Shown piece by piece: positions 1 to 7,892 of a DNA stretch of 40,874 nt. The translations under genes were made by a program, and so were the position numbers. Source of the DNA: BS750m-G69 sp964441235 (GTDB taxonomy: Bacteria; Fidelibacterota; UBA2242); the NCBI GenBank assembly GCA_964441235.1, contig CAYTUQ010000032.1, forward strand, positions 1 through 40,874. Direction: 5' to 3'. The notes under the pieces are model-generated. The model was not told the origin of the DNA, made no database searches, and saw only the letters and a list, made by a program, of their open reading frames with translations. Numbering within the stretch: position 1 is the stretch's first letter; the number at the start of each line of letters is the position of its first letter.

Positions 1-60
1 GAAAGACATGACTGATTTCCAATATATTTTATAGATATTAATGCATCTTTGATTATAATA

Positions 61-320
61 AACCCATATACAAAACTATCTATAAGACAATTAAATATGG
101 ATTACCTGAAGAAACTCATTTTACTTTAACAATTTATGATTTACTTTGTCGTAAGATTAGAGTTCTAGAACACAGTGTACCTCCTCCGGGCTATCACGAA
201 TTTTCTTCTTTCCCGTTGATAAAGGTCAATCCGTATCCAGCATGTATCCAGTTTTATATGTTAAAATATGTCAATATATGTTAATATTTACAACGTTAAG
301 GTTTTCATAAATGGTAGAAT
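61..320 (+). pseudogene. Remnant of a T9SS C-terminal sorting domain
   Basis: No intact ORF is present, but translating from position 87 gives TIKYGLPEETHFTLTIYD, then LLCRKIRVLEH and PPPGYHEF. This matches the usual course of a Por-secretion/FlgD-like tail (TIRYxLPE, VYDLLGREV, PAGYHE). A preceding NPY stretch in another frame (61-86) resembles the usual NPFNP motif, and FYMLKY-like residues follow near 240-270. Frames change at least once, and in-frame stops follow. I infer the 3' end of a decayed secreted-protein gene whose body lies to the left of the window or has been lost. The family resemblance is from memory of such tails. Confidence 0.5.
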
Positions 321-339
321 CAGTTAAACATTTGGCAAT

Positions 340-375
340 AAAAAAAGCCTTGCAACTATTCAATTCACAATAGTT
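340..375 (-). terminator. Possible terminator after the tRNA pair
   Basis: On the minus strand AACTATT (375-369) and AATAGTT (360-354) form a 7-bp stem with an 8-base loop. Seven bases later comes a run of seven T (346-340). It lies just 3' of tRNA-Leu. The stem is AT-rich and the spacer before the T-run is long, so this is a weak terminator at best. Confidence 0.35.
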
Positions 376-384
376 TGGAAATAG

Positions 385-470
385 TGCCGAAGGTCGGACT
401 CGAACCGACACGTCCAGAATTGAACGAGGGATTTTAAGTCCCTTGCGTCTACCAATTCCGCCACTTCGGC
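385..470 (-). tRNA. tRNA-Leu (UAA)
   Basis: Reading the minus strand gives a 7-bp acceptor stem GCCGAAG/CTTCGGC, an anticodon stem AGGGA/TCCCT with loop CTTAAAA (anticodon TAA), a long variable arm typical of class II tRNAs, and a T-loop GGTTCGAGTCC. The discriminator is A and CCA is not encoded. At 86 nt the length fits tRNA-Leu. It lies 11 bases downstream of tRNA-Cys and probably shares its transcript. Confidence 0.95.
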
Positions 471-481
471 TTTAAAAAGCG

Positions 482-554
482 AGGCGACGACCGGATTCGA
501 ACCGGTGAATAACGGTTTTGCAGACCGCTCCCTTAGCCACTTGGGTACGTCGCC
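482..554 (-). tRNA. tRNA-Cys (GCA)
   Basis: Minus-strand cloverleaf with acceptor stem GGCGACG/CGTCGCC, anticodon stem GCGGT/ACCGT and loop CTGCAAA (anticodon GCA), T-arm CCGGTTCGAATCCGG and discriminator U, the cysteine identity base. CCA is not encoded. It is the first gene of a two-tRNA unit with tRNA-Leu. Confidence 0.95.
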
Positions 555-659
555 AATAAAAATAACGTCAAAAACTAATATTTATATCAGTAAAAACCAA
601 GGCATTTTAAACAGAATTTCCATTGCAATATGAAAGAAAATCTCTTTAGTAACATATCA

Positions 660-2684
660 CTAATTCATTTTCCTTATCCATTCTCTAATTCTATCTACAA
701 CTTGTTCACCTGTGAATCCAAATTTCTCAGCCAATACTTTATATGGTGCTGATGCTCCAAAACGATCTATTCCTATCATCAAAAGAGGTAGATTTGTTAT
801 ATCTTTCCATCCTTGTGAAATGCCTGCTTCAATTACTACAACACGGCCACCCTTTTGAGGAATCACTGATGCTTTATAACTCTCAGACTGCATTTTAAAC
901 ATCTCTAAAGATGGCATGGAAACAACTCGCACAGAAAGTCCTTCTTTTTCAAGCATCTTGTGGGCTTCCATTGCTACCTGTACCTCTGATCCAGTGGCAA
1001 TGAGAATAAGCTCTGGCAAGCCTTTCTTTTCATAGGAAATGATATATCCACCCTTCTGAATTAAAGATGGATCAAAGTTCTTAGACCTTTTTAAAGGTGA
1101 AACTTTCTGCCGGGATAGAACTAATGCTGTAGGTCCTTTCCTGTTTCTTAATGCATACGCCCACAATAGTGCTACTTCTAATCCATCTGCAGGGCGAATA
1201 ACAGTAAGATTAGGAATAGTACGTAAAGCCGCTAATTGCTCTACAGGCTGATGTGTAGGTCCATCCTCTCCAACAAAAATAGAATCATGCGTAAAAATAT
1301 AAATCACATGAAGACCCATAAAAGCAGCCAGTCTTATGGATGGTCTCATATAGTCTGAAAAAACTAAGAACGTCGAACCAAAAGGGATAAAGCCATCATA
1401 TAATGCCATACCATTAATGATTCCTCCCATTGCATGCTCTCGAATGCCAAAATGGAAGTTTCTACCTTTAAATTGACCTGGAACGATAGAAGTAAAAGAT
1501 TTCAGAAAAGTTTTCGTTGAAGGTGCTAAATCTGCTGAACCACCACAGAATCCAGGAACTAATTCAGCAATTTTTTGCATTATTTCGCCAGAAATCAAAC
1601 GGGTAGCAGCCGGTTTGGAATCTAAAACACCCACTAGTTCTTTCTCAATGTTATCAGGAATACTTTTTTTACTAAAACTCTTCCACTGTTTCCATAACTT
1701 AGGATTTTTTTCTTTCCAATCTTCAAACTGTTTTTGCCAGCATTTATATTCTTCTTTAAGTTCTTTTATTCTACTACTAAAGATCTCCTTCACCTCATCA
1801 GGCACATAAAAATACTTATCTTCGGGAAAACCTAAATTACGTTTTGTCTCCCTCAATTCTTCTTCACCAAGAGGTGAACCATGAACACCCGCTGTATCTT
1901 GCTTATTTGGACTGCCATATCCGATATGAGTTTTTGCTATAATTAGAGTCGGCTTATCTTCCTCCTCAATTCCTTTCTCAATGGCTTCAGCAATTTTGTC
2001 GTGGTTATATCCATCAACTTCAATGGTTTGCCAACCGTAGGCATTAAAACGCGCTGGGACAGATTCGGTAAAAGTTATATCAGTATTACCTTCTATTGTG
2101 ATATTATTGTCATCATAAATATAAATAATATTCCCAAGTTGAAGATGCCCGGCTATCGAAGCTGCTTCAGAACTTATCCCCTCCATTAGATCGCCATCAC
2201 TAACAATTGCATAAATATGATGCGTTCCAGAAATGGAAAATTCTTCGGTATTAAACCTCGCAGCAGTCATTTTTGCCGCAATTGCCATTCCTATTCCATT
2301 GGCAAATCCCTGTCCAAGTGGTCCTGTTGTGATTTCTACACTAGGTAAACATTTATATTCCGGATGACCGGGAGTACGACTACCCCATTGCCGAAATGAT
2401 TTCAAATCTTCCAGAGATACATCATAGCCACTTAAATAAAGTAAAGAGTAGAGCAGCATTGATCCATGTCCAGCAGAGAGAATAAAACGATCTCTATTTA
2501 CCCATTGAGGATCTTTTGGATTGAATTGGAGAAAACGACTCCACAGTGCAAAAGCGCAATCAGCCATACCCATAGGCAATCCTGGATGACCAGAATTCGC
2601 TTTCTGTATTCCATCTACTGATAGTAAGCGTAATGTATCTGCAGATAGCTTTCCAAGTCGGGGTGATATATTCAATTTTCCCAT
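660..2684 (-). CDS. tkt: Transketolase
   Basis: Thiamine-diphosphate enzyme of the non-oxidative pentose phosphate pathway that moves two-carbon ketol units between sugar phosphates. At 674 residues it has full bacterial transketolase length. Visible landmarks are SGHPGLPMGMADC (31-43), GHGSMLLYSLLYLSG (72-86), the ThDP/metal motif SDGDLMEG (162-169) with YDDNN (190-194), the catalytic glutamate in GIREHAMG (413-420, E416), and HDSIFVGEDGPTHQP (466-480). The ATG start is preceded by AAAGGAA at good spacing. The gene stands alone: the next gene upstream (metallophosphoesterase) is 110 bases away and the tRNA pair lies beyond its stop. No clear terminator is seen. Confidence 0.97.
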   Translation of the reverse strand: MGKLNISPRLGKLSADTLRLLSVDGIQKANSGHPGLPMGMADCAFALWSRFLQFNPKDPQWVNRDRFILSAGHGSMLLYSLLYLSGYDVSLEDLKSFRQWGSRTPGHPEYKCLPSVEITTGPLGQGFANGIGMAIAAKMTAARFNTEEFSISGTHHIYAIVSDGDLMEGISSEAASIAGHLQLGNIIYIYDDNNITIEGNTDITFTESVPARFNAYGWQTIEVDGYNHDKIAEAIEKGIEEEDKPTLIIAKTHIGYGSPNKQDTAGVHGSPLGEEELRETKRNLGFPEDKYFYVPDEVKEIFSSRIKELKEEYKCWQKQFEDWKEKNPKLWKQWKSFSKKSIPDNIEKELVGVLDSKPAATRLISGEIMQKIAELVPGFCGGSADLAPSTKTFLKSFTSIVPGQFKGRNFHFGIREHAMGGIINGMALYDGFIPFGSTFLVFSDYMRPSIRLAAFMGLHVIYIFTHDSIFVGEDGPTHQPVEQLAALRTIPNLTVIRPADGLEVALLWAYALRNRKGPTALVLSRQKVSPLKRSKNFDPSLIQKGGYIISYEKKGLPELILIATGSEVQVAMEAHKMLEKEGLSVRVVSMPSLEMFKMQSESYKASVIPQKGGRVVVIEAGISQGWKDITNLPLLMIGIDRFGASAPYKVLAEKFGFTGEQVVDRIREWIRKMN

Positions 2685-2794
2685 TAGAAATTCCTTTCAA
2701 CTTAAACCAACCTCAAAAACAACACCTAAAAATAATGAACTGGATAACAATATAAATCAAAATTACGTTTTTACAAATATCATATTTTTAACGA

Positions 2795-3724
2795 CTAATC
2801 AAAAACGCCAAAATATCTTAGTTTATAAACACGTTTCCCGATATCCATGCGATATATTTCGTACTGACATCCATCTTCTTTAACATTTATTTTCACAAAA
2901 GAACTTTGAGCACCTTTATCTGCTATTCCTCGGCAATGACCAGCATCTATTTGATATACGCCATCAATTTTTTTAATAGATGTGTTATGTGTATGTCCAC
3001 AAAAATAGACTACAACGCTTTTTTTCTTTAATAACTTCCAAAAACGATCTCGATTTTTGGGATATTTATCTAAAGAATCACCATAGTGTCGCACCCTTTT
3101 GTTATCCATATCAGGTAAAGGATATGCCGGTTCATGGCCTGCAATAAATATGTATTTCTTCTTGGTGTTATTAAGGTCATTGACCAGCCATTGATAAGTT
3201 GCATCTACGATATCACCATCAGTCCCAATATCTGAATTACCGTCATAATATTGATTCAAAACAACAAAATGTACATTCCCATAATCAAAAGAATACATAG
3301 TCTCTTCACTACCTTTCGGACCAATATTTACAATAAATGGAAGTCTATCTCCACCAGCATTGTATTCCCTTAGATATGCCATGTCTTTCTTAGTTTCAGA
3401 ATCATGATTTCCAACTACTGGATACCATATATAATCTTTCCCAAAAACTTTTGACAGAGTTTCTCTTACAAAACACGGTGGGTCTATATCACCGGGACTA
3501 ATCATAAATGCACCTTTCCCTGCATCAAGAATTGCTTCACAAGTACCTAAAAAATAATCTGAAGTCTGATATTTAGGTCCAGCATATTCTCGCATATCCG
3601 CAGTTACAATAAATGAAAATTCATCAATTTTCTGTTGTGCATATGTTTGAAATCCAATCCCAAAAATTATAACAAGAACAAACAGCCAAAATAAATGGCA
3701 ACGTTTCGTAATAGAACTTTTCAT
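2795..3724 (-). CDS. Secreted calcineurin-like metallophosphoesterase
   Basis: 309 residues. The N-terminus has basic residues followed by a hydrophobic stretch ending TYAQQ near residue 31, a probable signal peptide, so the enzyme should act outside the cytoplasm. Calcineurin-type metal-binding motifs appear in order: TADMRE (usually DxH, here less canonical), SPGDID, VVGNHDSE, AGHEP and FCGHTHNT. That fits a two-metal phosphomonoesterase or phosphodiesterase; the substrate cannot be told. The ATG has a GAGGTG Shine-Dalgarno five bases upstream. The first motif lacks the usual histidine (D-M-R rather than D-x-H), as seen in some divergent members. No T9SS tail is present, so export is probably by Sec alone. 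Confidence 0.85.
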   Translation of the reverse strand: MKSSITKRCHLFWLFVLVIIFGIGFQTYAQQKIDEFSFIVTADMREYAGPKYQTSDYFLGTCEAILDAGKGAFMISPGDIDPPCFVRETLSKVFGKDYIWYPVVGNHDSETKKDMAYLREYNAGGDRLPFIVNIGPKGSEETMYSFDYGNVHFVVLNQYYDGNSDIGTDGDIVDATYQWLVNDLNNTKKKYIFIAGHEPAYPLPDMDNKRVRHYGDSLDKYPKNRDRFWKLLKKKSVVVYFCGHTHNTSIKKIDGVYQIDAGHCRGIADKGAQSSFVKINVKEDGCQYEIYRMDIGKRVYKLRYFGVFD

Positions 3725-4023
3725 ATTTGCACCTCAATAATTAGTCAATAAACAATAGAATATATGGGATTCTTTTGCTTTAAAATATCTTCCTTTATAG
3801 CCATCATTCAAGTTTTTTCAATTCACTACTTAAAATTGCCCAATCCCCTTAAAACTTTTACGTAATTCATCTATAATCATATCCAAAGCAAATTTATATT
3901 TATAATCAATTGATAACAACATTTATTGATCAAAATCCGTTTAGTCCGGCAATCAGCTGACAAAAATGTGTTTGTTGAATTTGGTATTTAAAATAATTAC
4001 TTTAAATTTATAGTGCTTTTTGA
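3725..4023. other. Gene-free stretch before tmRNA
   Basis: No convincing gene. It holds the promoter of the minus-strand phosphoesterase and of the plus-strand tmRNA. A 30-codon minus-strand reading frame (3830-3922) has no ribosome binding site and is not called. Confidence 0.5.
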
Positions 4024-4376
4024 GGGGGCGAATGGATTCGACGGGATTGAAGGTCTGATTAGCAGCGTGTCGTGGTTTTCAGGAGTGCCACGATAAAAAA
4101 CCTGAATAAAGTTAAATGCCAATACTTTTGGCACCGTCGCTTACGCTTAGTTAAGCGACCGTTCTACTCCGATCTTGTCTGTGGGTTGGTTTAGAGCGTC
4201 GTTAATGCAGACTAGTTCTTCTTAGTTGTTTGTGGAAGAGGAATGAAATTTTAGCAAACTAGTCTTTCCGGAGTTTGTTCATTGTCGATGGAAAAATGAA
4301 ATTTCTCAATGAACTACGCACGTAGCGGCTTTTCAGTTCTCTTTTTCGGACGAGGGTTCAATTCCCTCCGCCTCCA
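4024..4376 (+). ncRNA. ssrA: Transfer-messenger RNA (tmRNA)
   Basis: Single-piece tmRNA of 353 nt that rescues stalled ribosomes with SmpB. The 5' end GGGGGCG (4024-4030) pairs with CGCCTCC (4369-4375) as the acceptor stem with one G-U pair, followed by discriminator A; CCA is not encoded. The conserved 5' stretch GGATTCGACGGG and the 3' T-arm GAGGGTTCAATTCCCTC are present. The tag reading frame starts at 4118. The stop codon sits in the loop of a hairpin GTCGCTTA/TAAGCGAC (4136-4159), as in other tmRNAs. Confidence 0.97.
4118..4150 (+). other. tmRNA tag-peptide reading frame
   Basis: From the resume codon GCC the frame reads Ala-Asn-Thr-Phe-Gly-Thr-Val-Ala-Tyr-Ala and ends at TAG (4148-4150). 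The start with Ala-Asn and the position of the stop in the loop of a helix agree with known tmRNAs. The ending Ala-Tyr-Ala differs from the common Leu-Ala-Ala. The resume point is inferred by comparison, not shown. Confidence 0.75.
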
Positions 4377-4383
4377 CTCTTCA

Positions 4384-4400
4384 TCCCGATAAAATCGGGA
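4384..4400 (+). terminator. Hairpin after tmRNA
   Basis: TCCCGAT/ATCGGGA forms a 7-bp stem with a 3-base AAA loop, eight bases past the tmRNA end and between it and the convergent glycosyltransferase gene. There is no T-run, so it may be a processing or bidirectional termination structure rather than a canonical terminator. Confidence 0.45.
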
Positions 4401-4427
4401 CTTCGCGTGGCAGGCAACTTATTATTA

Positions 4428-5678
4428 CTATTCTTCGAAAATTAGTTTTAAATAATCCTGCCAGTAAGTTTCCCAATTATAGCAACTAAAAACACGCTTG
4501 AAAAGTAGATCACTCTTTGAGAGATTTTCCTTTAGGAATTTAATGAGTCGGTTTGCATTAAACTCTGGGCTTTCATCGGTTGGCAGATAGAGAGCGCCGT
4601 CTTTAGCTGTCTCTCTGAATACCGTAATCTGAGATACAGCGATAGGTGTTCTGGCAGCTCCGGCTTCCAGTATAGGTAAACCAAATCCCTCATCAGTACT
4701 TAAAATAAGAACAAGATGACTAACAAAATAAAGGTCTCGGACAATCTCCCGATTCTTTTCATGAGAAATGTTCAACTCCTCGAATGTCTGACCTAAAAAT
4801 ACAATATTTTTTTCAAGGTCATTATCTTCTATAAGTTTATAAAGTACCTGGGAATACTCTACTAATTCTTTACTATTTTTATCCAAAATTCCCGTAATAA
4901 TACCAACAATATCAGGAAATGTTCTTCGTAGAGACGCAATAATTTCGATACCTTTTTCCAGATTTTTTCGTGGGATAATTCTCGCTGGTAGTAAAATAAC
5001 AGGGTATTTCTGAAAAATTGACAAAAATGAAATTACTCTAGAAGTATCCATATTAAATTTTAAGAAATCCTGATATTTAAGCATATTAGGAATAACACTA
5101 ATCTTTTTTTTCGGAACATTTAAAAGATCAGACATTTGGCGTCTCCTGAATTCCGAAATAGTAATGTATGTAACATTTTTTAGTGCTTTTTTCAAAAGCG
5201 ACCAGGGACGACGCCTATAAAGATGTTTTTTATAATCATCCATCAGCCATGCCAAATCGTGAGTCCAAATGTAAAAGTTTTTCTTAGGATTGTCCTCAAT
5301 AAAATTCCAGAACGCCTCTGTAGCGGCTAAATTAAATGGCATAGTCATAATATTGTGTATAATAATATCGTTAATGTTTCCCACCTCAGTTTCAATTCTA
5401 CGTTGGAGATTTTGCAACCTAAACTCGTAAGATTCAGGTAAAGAGCCAAGTCGCAAAATACGCTGCTGATTTTTAACATGAACATTATTAGGGCTTAATT
5501 CAGGAATAATGCTGGTTTTAATATTTTGCTCTTCAATATTTCCCTCGCCTGCCAATACTGTTACCAAATAGCCATTTTTTGCAAATACTTCTGCTAAAGG
5601 ACCAAGAATACTCTCAACACCTCCCACAATCGGAGGAAGAGTATAATGAATAATAATTACTTGTTTAATTTGTTTCAT
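4428..5678 (-). CDS. Family 4-type (GT-B) glycosyltransferase
   Basis: 416 residues without a signal peptide. The N-terminus has the retaining GT-B acceptor-domain start HYTLPPIVGGVESILGPLA with a glycine loop. The C-terminal donor domain has PARIIPRKNLEKGIEI (the usual R-x-x-x-K-N region) and STDEGFGLPILEAGAARTP, the E-x7-E nucleotide-sugar motif. It should transfer a sugar from an activated donor, perhaps for envelope polysaccharide or glycolipid; the substrate is unknown. The ATG has only a weak Shine-Dalgarno. It is a single gene with no polysaccharide cluster around it, convergent with tmRNA. Confidence 0.88.
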   Translation of the reverse strand: MKQIKQVIIIHYTLPPIVGGVESILGPLAEVFAKNGYLVTVLAGEGNIEEQNIKTSIIPELSPNNVHVKNQQRILRLGSLPESYEFRLQNLQRRIETEVGNINDIIIHNIMTMPFNLAATEAFWNFIEDNPKKNFYIWTHDLAWLMDDYKKHLYRRRPWSLLKKALKNVTYITISEFRRRQMSDLLNVPKKKISVIPNMLKYQDFLKFNMDTSRVISFLSIFQKYPVILLPARIIPRKNLEKGIEIIASLRRTFPDIVGIITGILDKNSKELVEYSQVLYKLIEDNDLEKNIVFLGQTFEELNISHEKNREIVRDLYFVSHLVLILSTDEGFGLPILEAGAARTPIAVSQITVFRETAKDGALYLPTDESPEFNANRLIKFLKENLSKSDLLFKRVFSCYNWETYWQDYLKLIFEE

Positions 5679-5796
5679 TAAGACATCGCCATCAGTTCTA
5701 TGTAATTTATATTATTCTAACAAGAACTCAAGGAAAACAAATTACAATTTTGTCTCTTGTAAGTTGGTGAAAACGGACTTGTGGACAGATACTTTT

Positions 5797-5994
5797 TCAG
5801 GAAGCCCCACTTACAAGTCCTTCTTTTATTGCAAATATAGCCGCATCTTTTATATATTCAGGTGTATCAGATGTTGGCTTTGCCCATGATAAAAACGCTA
5901 CATCTTCGACTTCTTTTGATAATCTTGTCATTTCGTGAATTGCGGATTTCTGTATTTGCATAACCCTGTTTGATATTCTTAAATTATTGCCCAT
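5797..5994 (-). pseudogene. Truncated class I/II aminotransferase (N-terminal remnant)
   Basis: A 65-codon frame with a good ribosome site (AAAGGATCTGG). It resembles the first about 60 residues of PLP-dependent aminotransferases: SAIHEMTRLSKEVEDVAFLS, then DTPEYIKDAAIFAIKEGL (intact relatives read close to IREMTRLA... DTPEHIKEAA). It stops abruptly at GLVSGAS. The 118 bases downstream do not continue the domain in any frame I read, so the lysine-bearing PLP region is gone. I call it a deletion remnant. An expressed 65-residue peptide is possible but would have no aminotransferase activity. Confidence 0.6.
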
Positions 5995-6286
5995 TCTACC
6001 AGATCCTTTCTAACTTTTATATTGTATATAAAAATAATTTAAGTAAAAATATCAAAATATGTTGAATTATTTTTATCATAACACTAAACCAAATACAATT
6101 AAGATAATTGGACCTACATATCCGATAATACATTTTCCACGATTTTGTAAAATAAACAGGAAATATTCCAAGGCAAGTAGAGTATCTTTTATATTGAAAT
6201 TATTATAGGAAATGTGGCCTTTTCTTACAAAATATATAATTAGTGATGATGAATCTTAAGTTTTACACTACTAACTTTATTACCCT
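5995..6286 (-). other. Gene-poor stretch with a membrane-like open frame
   Basis: The minus strand from about 6239 to 6076 stays open and reads NIKDTLLALEYFLFILQNRG, then KCIIGYVGPIILIVFGLVL, then stop. It looks like one or two membrane segments but has no start codon or ribosome site that I can defend. It lies between two broken genes and may be a third remnant. The family is unrecognised. Confidence 0.3.
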
Positions 6287-6515
6287 TTACATTTTCTCCA
6301 CTACTACTTCATTTGAATCAATTTTCGTCAAAGCAAGTAATTTATTATCCTCATAATCGGCTCTATAATAAGAACGACTTTTTAATTCTACTGTTTCCGC
6401 GGTCACTCCTTTCACAAAATCCTCATAAGATAAGAAATAAGCAACTCTCTTTTGGGCAAAAAGACATGATAAAAAAAACAGTTACAAGAAATAATGCTTT
6501 ATATACTTTTTTCAC
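6287..6515 (-). pseudogene. Frameshifted small secreted protein
   Basis: A GTG at 6513-6515 overlaps the TGA of the upstream nuclease-like gene (sequence GTGA), the usual sign of translational coupling. It begins a hydrophobic signal-like stretch KKVYKALFLVTVFFIMSF. That frame closes at TGA after about 35 codons. A second frame carries on in the same region with sensible protein: KRVAYFLSYEDFVKGVTAET, then YYRADYEDNKLLALTKIDSN, ending at TAA 6287-6289. One shift near 6455-6470, close to an eight-A run, would join the two. I infer a broken (or poorly sequenced) gene for a small exported protein of unknown family. Confidence 0.45.
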
Positions 6516-7789
6516 TTTAATAAAATTACCTTAATTCTTTGATTAAAATCGAATCCAACAACTTGAACAATATAAATGCCTGAGCTTAAAGGACGATTAT
6601 ACCTACTATTTCCATTCCAAGATAATGTATATGAAGCCTTACTATAAGATTGAAAATCTTTATCCCACAGCAAATTTCCAGTAAGATCAAAAACAGAAAT
6701 ATTATAATTTCCCTGTTCCGGTAGCTCAACTTTAAAATTCACAGATTGATTAAATGGATTAGGATAAGCTGAAATTAAACAACTTTTATCTGGTAAATTC
6801 GGCTCATCACTTAACCTAGAATTTGTAATACAGTGGCAAACTTTTGCTATAACCGGCAAATGGTCAGAAGCATAAAATAGAGCATCTGCAATCTCTTGTG
6901 TAATGACGACAAAAGGAGGTTCTGCATTTATCGCCTTATTAAAATGATTACCATCATTCCCATAGGCTTTATAAGAATCAGAGACATATTGCAAACCATC
7001 ACTAGTATGAAAAGGCTCGGACATCAATATAAAATCAAAACGATCGTCCAATCCTCCATAATTCCATCCATTATAATACCCTCTCGTAGCTTGAGTATGC
7101 AACCATGCAAAACTTACATTATCATGCCAACTACCTGGACTGTCAATCGGATCGAAGAGAACAATTGCCATACTGTCCATAAGAACCTTATATGCAGGTT
7201 CATTAGAATAATAAAGATTAAAATCTCCTACAACCAAATAATGTGTTTCGGGATAGTGATAATCTGCATGTTCCTTTAGTTTTAAGACCTCAATATACCG
7301 TTTGTTTTCATTATCACTGCCTTGACTGGCTTTAAGGTGAGCTGAATAGATAATGAATTTAAAAGAGGTATCGGAATAATTGTTTAATCCAAGAGTATAG
7401 GCAGAAATATCTCTAAGATCTGTATGAATTTGTTCTGTCTTTACGTGTAGAATGATAGAATTTCTATAAAAAAGTTGATTATCTGTATCATAACCATTGA
7501 TAAAAGGTGTAGCGCTATATTCATCTCCTCCTGCATTCATTACATCATTTAGAAACAGTTGACCTCCTGACGCTGATTTCACTTCTTGAACGACTAATAT
7601 ATCGGGATTAACAGCCTCAATAACTTTCCTAAAGTACGGCACTCTTTCTGTACTATTAGAATTAGAATCAAAATTCAGAATATTATATGTCATAACGGTC
7701 AAAGTATCTAATTCAACTTCCTGCGCAATTAGTACGGTAAAGAAGGCAATAATAGTTATAAAAACGAGGAGGAATTTTCTACTATTCAT
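6512..7789 (-). CDS. Secreted endonuclease/exonuclease/phosphatase-family protein with T9SS tail
   Basis: 425 residues. A signal peptide (hydrophobic run ending VLIAQE near residue 23) is followed by an EEP fold: VMTYNILNFD, VVQEVKS (catalytic Glu), VVGDFNLYYS (D-x-N) and YASDHLPVIAKV (C-terminal D-H). These mark a metal-dependent phosphodiesterase or nuclease. The last about 85 residues form a type IX secretion sorting domain: ISAYPNPFNQSVNFKVELP, YNISVFDLTGNLL, SSGIYIVQV. The product should cross the outer membrane and be surface-bound or released, perhaps to degrade extracellular DNA; the substrate is inferred. AAGGA lies five bases before the ATG. It is followed by a coupled, now frameshifted, small gene. 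Confidence 0.88.
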   Translation of the reverse strand: MNSRKFLLVFITIIAFFTVLIAQEVELDTLTVMTYNILNFDSNSNSTERVPYFRKVIEAVNPDILVVQEVKSASGGQLFLNDVMNAGGDEYSATPFINGYDTDNQLFYRNSIILHVKTEQIHTDLRDISAYTLGLNNYSDTSFKFIIYSAHLKASQGSDNENKRYIEVLKLKEHADYHYPETHYLVVGDFNLYYSNEPAYKVLMDSMAIVLFDPIDSPGSWHDNVSFAWLHTQATRGYYNGWNYGGLDDRFDFILMSEPFHTSDGLQYVSDSYKAYGNDGNHFNKAINAEPPFVVITQEIADALFYASDHLPVIAKVCHCITNSRLSDEPNLPDKSCLISAYPNPFNQSVNFKVELPEQGNYNISVFDLTGNLLWDKDFQSYSKASYTLSWNGNSRYNRPLSSGIYIVQVVGFDFNQRIKVILLK

Positions 7790-7892
7790 AGTATTCCTTA
7801 TCTAATGTATCTTTTTTTATCTTCATTCATTAAAATCTCATTTTTTAATGGATTGTATATTTCTACAAAATCAATAGAAGGGTCCCTTTTTA

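Noticed and set aside
3830..3922. 30-codon minus-strand frame before the tmRNA
   Set aside because: No ribosome site, too short, no recognisable homology.
6313..6534. 73-codon plus-strand frame
   Set aside because: Antisense to the frameshifted secreted-protein remnant and the end of the nuclease-like gene; no ribosome site.
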